A stretch of 7,139 nt of DNA, taken from assembly GCA_903904805.1 (NCBI GenBank), contig CAIVDX010000723.1:1-7139 (forward strand), read 5' to 3'. Made by a program: the position numbers and the translations under genes. Position 1 is the first letter of the stretch; the number at the start of each line of letters is the position of its first letter. Under the pieces are notes generated by a model. That model had not been told where the DNA came from. It saw nothing but the letters and a program-made list of their open reading frames with translations, and did not search any database. Below are positions 1-4,406 of this stretch, piece by piece. This DNA is from an uncultured Rhodospirillales bacterium (GTDB taxonomy: Bacteria > Pseudomonadota > Alphaproteobacteria > Acetobacterales > Acetobacteraceae).

Positions 1-678
1 CACCGAAATGCCGAGCACATGGGCCAGGCTGACGATGGCGGCCAACAGGACCCGCTTTGTCTGCGCGGTGTCCACACCGGAAATAAAGAAGCGATCGAGC
101 TTGATGAGTTCGGGCCGAATCTCGTGCAGCAGCAGCAGGCCGGACTGGCCAGTGCCGAAATCATCGATCACCAGTTGGCAGGAGGGAATGGTCTGGCGCA
201 GCAGCCGCGCCACCCGCCCGGCATCTGCGACCGCGCGGCCCTCCGCCAATTCAGCGCAGAAGAGCGCGCTGGACATGCCATGCCGGCGCATCAGTCCGAC
301 CGTCTCGGCCGGGTCATAGCCAGGCAGGTCGATCAGCCGGTCGTCCACATTGAAAAACAGACGCGCACCCGACCCGCCGGCGAAGGAGGCAAAACCCTCG
401 ATGGATTTGCGCCGCAACAAGGCGTCGGCCTCAACCGCCACCGCACCATCGAACAGGCGGCTCACCAGAGCGGTCGGGCTGGCCTCGCCGAACGCCTCGT
501 GGCCGCGCAGCAGGGCCTCGTACCCATAGGTGGCGCCGGTATGGACGGAGACGATCGGCTGGAAGGCGATGCGGGCGTGGCTCTCCAGTTGCCGCAGCAG
601 CGCCTGCGGCTGCTCCCAGGCAATCGCGTCGCCGGTGCGGCTGCCAATGCCATGCCCGAGATCAGGCGAAATCCGCAT
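1..678 (-). CDS. EAL-domain protein, predicted c-di-GMP phosphodiesterase (3' end off the left edge)
   Basis: EAL domains hydrolyse cyclic-di-GMP to pGpG in the cytoplasm. Translating the minus strand from 678 gives 226 residues still open at the window edge. Visible hallmarks are FQPIVSV (about 39-45), YEALLRG with metal-binding Glu54, FFNVDD with Asn110, ELAE with Glu143, DDFGTG with Asp172-Asp173, and IKLDRFF with Lys193. The window ends at LGISV, just before the expected AEGVE-type motif, so that last catalytic Glu cannot be checked. What is visible looks catalytically competent. The EAL domain is N-terminal, so a CBS or GGDEF domain could follow outside the window. I chose ATG 678 because a weak CAGGG lies upstream and the conserved domain begins soon after. 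An in-frame ATG at 741 would add 21 residues but has no evident ribosome-binding site. The gene is co-directional with the transglutaminase upstream, 118 bp away (55 bp from 741), and no functional link is evident. Confidence 0.88.
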   Translation of the reverse strand, partial: MRISPDLGHGIGSRTGDAIAWEQPQALLRQLESHARIAFQPIVSVHTGATYGYEALLRGHEAFGEASPTALVSRLFDGAVAVEADALLRRKSIEGFASFAGGSGARLFFNVDDRLIDLPGYDPAETVGLMRRHGMSSALFCAELAEGRAVADAGRVARLLRQTIPSCQLVIDDFGTGQSGLLLLHEIRPELIKLDRFFISGVDTAQTKRVLLAAIVSLAHVLGISV

Positions 679-796
679 CGTTCGTTCGGCCCTGCCCTTG
701 AGGTGACGCCGGAGATGGCGACCACCAACATATTGCTGCATCGCACCCGCGTCGCGCCAGCGATGTTATCTACGCTTACTTAGCGCATCCGACTCG

Positions 797-1687
797 TCAT
801 ATGTTGTCATTTTCTGCGTCATCGGCCGGCACCAGATCGACCGAAACCGCCACACCGTGATCACCGCCGCCCAGTATCACCCCGCGCACCGGCGACACGT
901 CGGAAAAATCGCGCCCCCAGCCGAGCAGCACGTGCTCGTCGCGCACCAGGATGTTGTTGGTGGGGTCGAGCCCGACCCAGCCCAGTTCGGGCCCCGCCCA
1001 GGCATCCACCCAGGCATGGCTCTGGTCGGCCCCGCGCCGACGCGGCTGGCCAGGCGGCGGGCGGGTGCGCACATAGCCCGACATATACCGGCCGGGCAGC
1101 CCCAGCCCCCTCAGCGCGGCGATCATCAGATGTGAGAAGTCCTGGCAGACTCCTTCGCGCCGGCGCAGCACCTCGGCGACCGGCGTGTTCACCTCGGTAA
1201 CACCCGCGCGGAAGGTGAATTCGGCGCGAAAACGCTCGTTCAGGGCCTTCAGGGCCAGCATGATCGGCCGTCCGGGGGGAAAGTCCGGCGCCGCCCAGGC
1301 CGCCGCGGCCCGGTCTGCCGGGGCGTGCGGGCTGCCGAAGATGAACTCCGACTCCTGCCAAGCCAGCGGCCCGCCGGCGCGTGCCGTCGCCGCGACCTCC
1401 TCCCAGGCAGGGCCATCCACCTCGGGTGGGGTGAAGCCGACCTCGACGGTGGCCTCCAGCGTGACAGTGAAGTCGGCATGCGGGCGGTGCAGGAACAGCC
1501 AGGTCACCTGGTTGCCGAAATGATCGAAGCCGGTGCTCGAGCGCTCGGCCGGCGGGTCGGTGGTGATCACTGCCTGAAGCACGCGTTGGCCCGGCAGCCG
1601 CCGCGGCGAGAGATGCAGCATATGGGCGGCAACATCGACCGGTGCGCCATAGGCGTAACGTGTCTCGTGGCGAACCGTGTAGATCAT
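797..1687 (-). CDS. Transglutaminase-like cysteine hydrolase/transferase (stand-alone)
   Basis: This 296-residue protein has the bacterial transglutaminase layout. An N-terminal beta domain (about 1-100) opens with the family-typical MIYTVRHETRYAYG. A transglutaminase core (about 145-250) follows. The triad is intact: Cys181 in REGVCQDFSHL, His224 in QSHAWVDAW and Asp241 in GLDPTNN. GLPGRYMSGYV between them is also typical. No signal peptide or membrane segment is seen, so it is probably cytoplasmic. Proteins of this fold cleave or transfer at Gln or peptide amide bonds; the substrate of this group is unknown. The ATG overlaps the TGA of the ATP-grasp/alpha-E gene as ATGA (1684-1687). There is no strong ribosome-binding site of its own, which suggests translational coupling. 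The length is close to the family's usual 270-300 residues. The tail is acidic (DDAENDNI). It is the second transglutaminase domain of the cluster, after the one in the large DUF2126 protein. Confidence 0.95.
   Translation of the reverse strand: MIYTVRHETRYAYGAPVDVAAHMLHLSPRRLPGQRVLQAVITTDPPAERSSTGFDHFGNQVTWLFLHRPHADFTVTLEATVEVGFTPPEVDGPAWEEVAATARAGGPLAWQESEFIFGSPHAPADRAAAAWAAPDFPPGRPIMLALKALNERFRAEFTFRAGVTEVNTPVAEVLRRREGVCQDFSHLMIAALRGLGLPGRYMSGYVRTRPPPGQPRRRGADQSHAWVDAWAGPELGWVGLDPTNNILVRDEHVLLGWGRDFSDVSPVRGVILGGGDHGVAVSVDLVPADDAENDNI
1684..1687 (-). other. ATGA start/stop overlap (translational coupling)
   Basis: On the minus strand ATGA joins the start of the transglutaminase gene (ATG 1687-1685) to the stop of the ATP-grasp/alpha-E gene (TGA 1686-1684). 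The upstream bases contain no clear Shine-Dalgarno sequence, so reinitiation by ribosomes finishing the upstream gene is the likely mode. This ties the two products to one transcript and similar expression levels. Confidence 0.85.
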
Positions 1688-4305
1688 GCCGCACCCAACA
1701 GACTGCTGCCGTCCAGCAGACCGGGCTCTCGTGCGTCGTCGGTGGCGGCATCCACACCCAGCGTATGGGTGGCTGGCAGCAGCGAGAAATAATGCCGCGA
1801 GACGTCGTCCGACAGCGCGCCGATCGCGCCGGCAAGCGCGCGCAATGCGGCCGGCAGGGCAGCGGCTGCCATCGCCTGATCAGGCGCGCGCTGCACCTCG
1901 CGCACCATGGCCTCGGCGCGGCCCAGCAGGGCCGCCATGTCGGGAGCGAAGCTGGTCTCGCTGTCACCGGCGATCGCGGTCAGCAGGGCGGTGGCATCCG
2001 ACAGCTGGAACGCCAGCCCGCGCGGGTTGCCGGTGTCGGCCAGCACCAGATCGAGGGCGGGGGCCGGCTGCATCACGCCCAGATAGCGGTTGCGGTAGGT
2101 CAGCACGGAATCACGCAGCTCCAGCACCAGCCGTAGCCCAGCTTCGACGCGGCCGGCCTGGTGCCGCTCGCCCTGCCGCCCGCGATTGGACTGGTCAAGC
2201 GCCGCAGCAACCTCGGTGGCGATCGCCTGGGCGCGCTCCATCCGACGGCCGAGATCGACGAACAGACGGCCACCGCCGCGCACCATGTTCTCGGCGATCA
2301 GGCCCGACATCGCGGCGGAGAATTCCAGCCCGCGCTGCAGCCAGTGACCGGCCTCCTCCAGCGCGTGATGCTCGTCGCGGGGGGAATGGTAGGGGCGCTG
2401 GGCATGGCTGCGCAGACTGTCACGCAGCGAACGCACGCCGCTGCTCATGGTGGCATGCATTTCGTCGGTCATGCGGTCGCGCAGGAGCTCGGCGATGCGG
2501 CCGACCTGGCCGAGCAGGCTGTTGACCTTGCCCGAGCCACGCAATGCGCCGAGCACCGCCTGGGCGAGCGGGCCGGAGCCGAGCAGCGCGTCAATGTCAC
2601 CGGGCACCAGCTCCGAGCCGGCGAGGCAGGCGGCCAGCACCTCTAACTCGGCGAGTTCGCGCGGCGTCGGTGAGGCGCGAACAATGCGGTTGACCGCCGC
2701 GCGCAGCAGCCGGGCGGCGGATTCCAGCCGCTCCAGATAGCGGCCCAGCCAATAGAAATTGTCGGCGACGCGCGAGGGCAGGTCGCCGGCGGTGCGCCGG
2801 ATCACCAGTACCGGGGCGGCCGGCACCGCCGGGCCAACCAGCGAAGCCCCCTGCTCGGCCAGCACCCAGACATCCTTCGATAAGGCCTTGGTCGGCAGTC
2901 GCCCGGCAAGCGGGTCATCCGGCCCGAGCGCGCGAGCCAGGCCGCCCGGCATGATGCGCCAGCCGCTGCCGTCGGAGATCAGGAACAGGCGCAGCACGAT
3001 CGGGCGGGGATCGAGCCCAACCGGCGCGACACATGGGGCGGCCGAGAAAGGGATCGCGGCCAGCGCGGCGTAGCTGCCGGGGTCCGCGCCAACACGGGCG
3101 AGCAGCGCCTCGCGTCGCGCCGGTGGCAGCGCGGCCAGCTTCAAAGGCGGCTCGCGTCCATCCAGCGCCGGACGCAGCCACCAGTTTTCCGGCTGCCGGC
3201 GCACCCGCGCCCAGCACTCAGGATCGCCCAGCCAGGCCATGCCGACGGAGGGAAGAATCAAATCCTCGCCGGTCAGCCGGCGGCTCAGCGCGGGCAGGAA
3301 AGCTGCAAGGCCAGGGCTTTCGACCAGCCGTGTCCCGGGCTGGTTGAGCACCCGCACACTGCCGGCCCGCATCGCGTCCAGCAGGCCAGGAATGCCGCTG
3401 GCCGCCCCCACTGACAACTCCAACGGGTCGATCTGGTCGGAATCCTGACGCGAGAGCAGCAGCCCAATCGGCCGCAGGCCACGCAGGGTTTTGAGAAACA
3501 ACCCCCCGCCGCGCGCGGTCAGATCGCCACCCTCGACCAGAGTGCACGACAATTCGCGCGCCATCAGCACATGCTCGGCCCAGAACGGGTCGCCGGGGCC
3601 TGGGGTGAGCAAACCGACGCCCGCGCCTTCGGCACCCTGCGGCAACAGCGTGCGCAGCATGTCCTCCCAGGCATCGAGGAAGGGGCGCAGCGGCATCACC
3701 AGATGCGGAGCGAAAAACTCGGGCAGCATGCGCGCCATCATCCGACGGTTTTCCAGCGCATAGGCGATGCCGTTCGCCGCTTCCGTGCGGTCGGCCAGCA
3801 CGTGCCAGGCGCCGTTCGCCCCGCGCACCAGGTCCGCCGCATACAGATGCAGACGCGGTCGGCCAGGCAAATCGTGGCACGCCCGCTGAAAGCCGGGATT
3901 TGGCCAGATCAACGACGGCGGCAGCACACCCTCAGCCAGCAGATCCTGCGGACCATAGACATCGTCCAGCACCTTCTCCAGCAGCGACGCGCGCTGCGCC
4001 AGTCCTGATTCCAGCACGGCGAATTCCGAAGCAGGGATCGGCAGCGGCAGCGCGTCACAGCGCCACTGATGGTCGGCCGCGCCGGGCAGCAAGGCGGAGA
4101 TGCCCTCCTCCGCAAGCGCGGTGTCCATCGCCGCGGCCCGGGCGCGCAGCTCCTCCGGCCCCAGCGAGGTCATCACCCCCAGCAGGCGACGCCAATGCGG
4201 CCGCACCCCGCCGCCGCCATCCACCATCTCATCGATGGCAGGGTCGGACAGCAGGCCAGACTGGCTTTGGGATTGGCTTTGGGTCAACGGCGGTGGGGCA
4301 TCCAA
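1684..4305 (-). CDS. Circularly permuted ATP-grasp / alpha-E domain fusion protein
   Basis: This 873-residue protein fuses two families that are often separate genes. Residues about 20-490 match the circularly permuted type-2 ATP-grasp family (DUF404/DUF407). Motifs include DVYGPQDLL (115-123), ADRTEAANGIAYALENR (171-187), LLTPGPGDPFWAEH (232-245), DSDQIDPLEL (288-297), LPSVGMAWLG (351-360), LRLFLISDG (438-446), MPGGLARAL (452-460) and SKDVWVLAE (476-484). Residues about 508-850 are an alpha-E (DUF403) helical domain, with SRVADNFYWLGRYLERLE (511-528), HWLQRGLEFS (654-663), LTYRNRYLGVMQPAP (735-749) and NPRGLAFQL (760-768). ATP-grasp enzymes join carboxylates to amines using ATP, and a peptide-bond-forming role is predicted here but unproven. 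Several usually conserved ATP-grasp positions look substituted (see findings). The N-terminus carries a QSQSQSQS tract. No ATG is available: TTG 4305 is the first start-like codon after an in-frame stop (4345-4347), and ATG 4227 would cut into the conserved start. The family is certain; the exact start is not. Confidence 0.93.
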   Translation of the reverse strand: MDAPPPLTQSQSQSQSGLLSDPAIDEMVDGGGGVRPHWRRLLGVMTSLGPEELRARAAAMDTALAEEGISALLPGAADHQWRCDALPLPIPASEFAVLESGLAQRASLLEKVLDDVYGPQDLLAEGVLPPSLIWPNPGFQRACHDLPGRPRLHLYAADLVRGANGAWHVLADRTEAANGIAYALENRRMMARMLPEFFAPHLVMPLRPFLDAWEDMLRTLLPQGAEGAGVGLLTPGPGDPFWAEHVLMARELSCTLVEGGDLTARGGGLFLKTLRGLRPIGLLLSRQDSDQIDPLELSVGAASGIPGLLDAMRAGSVRVLNQPGTRLVESPGLAAFLPALSRRLTGEDLILPSVGMAWLGDPECWARVRRQPENWWLRPALDGREPPLKLAALPPARREALLARVGADPGSYAALAAIPFSAAPCVAPVGLDPRPIVLRLFLISDGSGWRIMPGGLARALGPDDPLAGRLPTKALSKDVWVLAEQGASLVGPAVPAAPVLVIRRTAGDLPSRVADNFYWLGRYLERLESAARLLRAAVNRIVRASPTPRELAELEVLAACLAGSELVPGDIDALLGSGPLAQAVLGALRGSGKVNSLLGQVGRIAELLRDRMTDEMHATMSSGVRSLRDSLRSHAQRPYHSPRDEHHALEEAGHWLQRGLEFSAAMSGLIAENMVRGGGRLFVDLGRRMERAQAIATEVAAALDQSNRGRQGERHQAGRVEAGLRLVLELRDSVLTYRNRYLGVMQPAPALDLVLADTGNPRGLAFQLSDATALLTAIAGDSETSFAPDMAALLGRAEAMVREVQRAPDQAMAAAALPAALRALAGAIGALSDDVSRHYFSLLPATHTLGVDAATDDAREPGLLDGSSLLGAA
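4258..4281 (-). repeat. In-frame 12-bp imperfect tandem repeat encoding Gln-Ser pairs
   Basis: Near the 5' end of the ATP-grasp/alpha-E gene the minus strand carries two adjacent 12-base units, CAAAGCCAATCC then CAAAGCCAGTCT. They encode Gln-Ser-Gln-Ser twice (residues 9-16). The unit length is a multiple of three, so gain or loss of a copy would keep the frame. The tract lies before the conserved ATP-grasp start and is probably a flexible, non-catalytic extension. Confidence 0.7.
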
Positions 4306-4339
4306 CGGAGAAAAGGCACGACGTCCAAAAGCGTCCTGG

Positions 4340-4345
4340 CTCCTT
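4340..4345 (-). promoter_or_regulatory. Strong Shine-Dalgarno-like AAGGAG lacking an in-frame start
   Basis: The minus strand reads AAGGAG here, the best ribosome-binding match in the spacer. It lies 34 bases before TTG 4305, too far to serve that codon directly. The nearest start-like codon at plausible distance is TTG 4328 (11 bases), but that frame runs only 14 codons to a TGA at 4284-4286. The site therefore belongs either to a very short leader reading frame or to the ATP-grasp/alpha-E gene through a start region disturbed by a one-base indel. Confidence 0.45.
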
Positions 4346-4350
4346 CAAAC

Positions 4351-4396
4351 GAGCAGGAGTGCTCTTTTTTGAAAAAAAGAACCAAAAAACTTTTGG
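4351..4396. repeat. AT-rich cluster of three adjacent small inverted repeats
   Basis: The spacer between the DUF2126 and ATP-grasp/alpha-E genes holds three dyads in 46 bases, read on the plus strand. GAGCA-GGAG-TGCTC (4351-4364) has a 5-bp stem. TCTTTTTT-GA-AAAAAAGA (4363-4380) has an 8-bp stem and shares two bases with the first. CCAAAA-AAC-TTTTGG (4382-4396) has a 6-bp stem. The A/T runs contrast sharply with the GC-rich genes on both sides. On the plus strand the first dyad is followed directly by T6 (4365-4370), like a short intrinsic terminator. On the minus strand the CCAAAA/TTTTGG dyad precedes a T-rich tract, so a weak terminator or attenuator after the DUF2126 gene is possible. I recall similar sequences recurring between genes in Rhodospirillales, which would make this a dispersed repeat, but that cannot be confirmed from one copy. 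Confidence 0.6.
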
Positions 4397-4406
4397 AAGT
4401 CTGGCT

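Noticed and set aside
19..783. 254-codon plus-strand open frame at the left end
   Set aside because: It is antisense to the EAL gene, whose minus-strand translation carries consecutive family motifs. The plus-strand translation has no recognisable motif and is a product of high GC.
772..784. Small CGCT/AGCG dyad between the transglutaminase and EAL genes
   Set aside because: A 4-bp stem with no T-run is within chance expectation and does not support a terminator or operator.
783..800. Six-codon frame (MTSRMR) overlapping the transglutaminase stop
   Set aside because: It is too short and has no ribosome-binding site; chance explains it.
861..1967. 368-codon minus-strand open frame overlapping two genes
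   Set aside because: It lies in an alternative frame across the transglutaminase and the end of the ATP-grasp/alpha-E gene. Its composition is Arg/Ala/Pro-rich and motif-free, typical of a GC-driven shadow.
1686..2525. 279-codon plus-strand open frame antisense to the alpha-E domain
   Set aside because: It is extremely Arg/Ala/Pro-rich, with no family resemblance and no supporting start signals.
3218..3880. 220-codon minus-strand open frame within the ATP-grasp region
   Set aside because: It is out of frame with the clear ATP-grasp motifs covering the same bases, has low-complexity Arg/Ala content and has no ribosome-binding site.
4351..4370. Plus-strand intrinsic terminator as a functional call
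   Set aside because: The stem is only 5 bp plus T6, and no plus-strand gene precedes it. It is kept as part of the inverted-repeat cluster instead.
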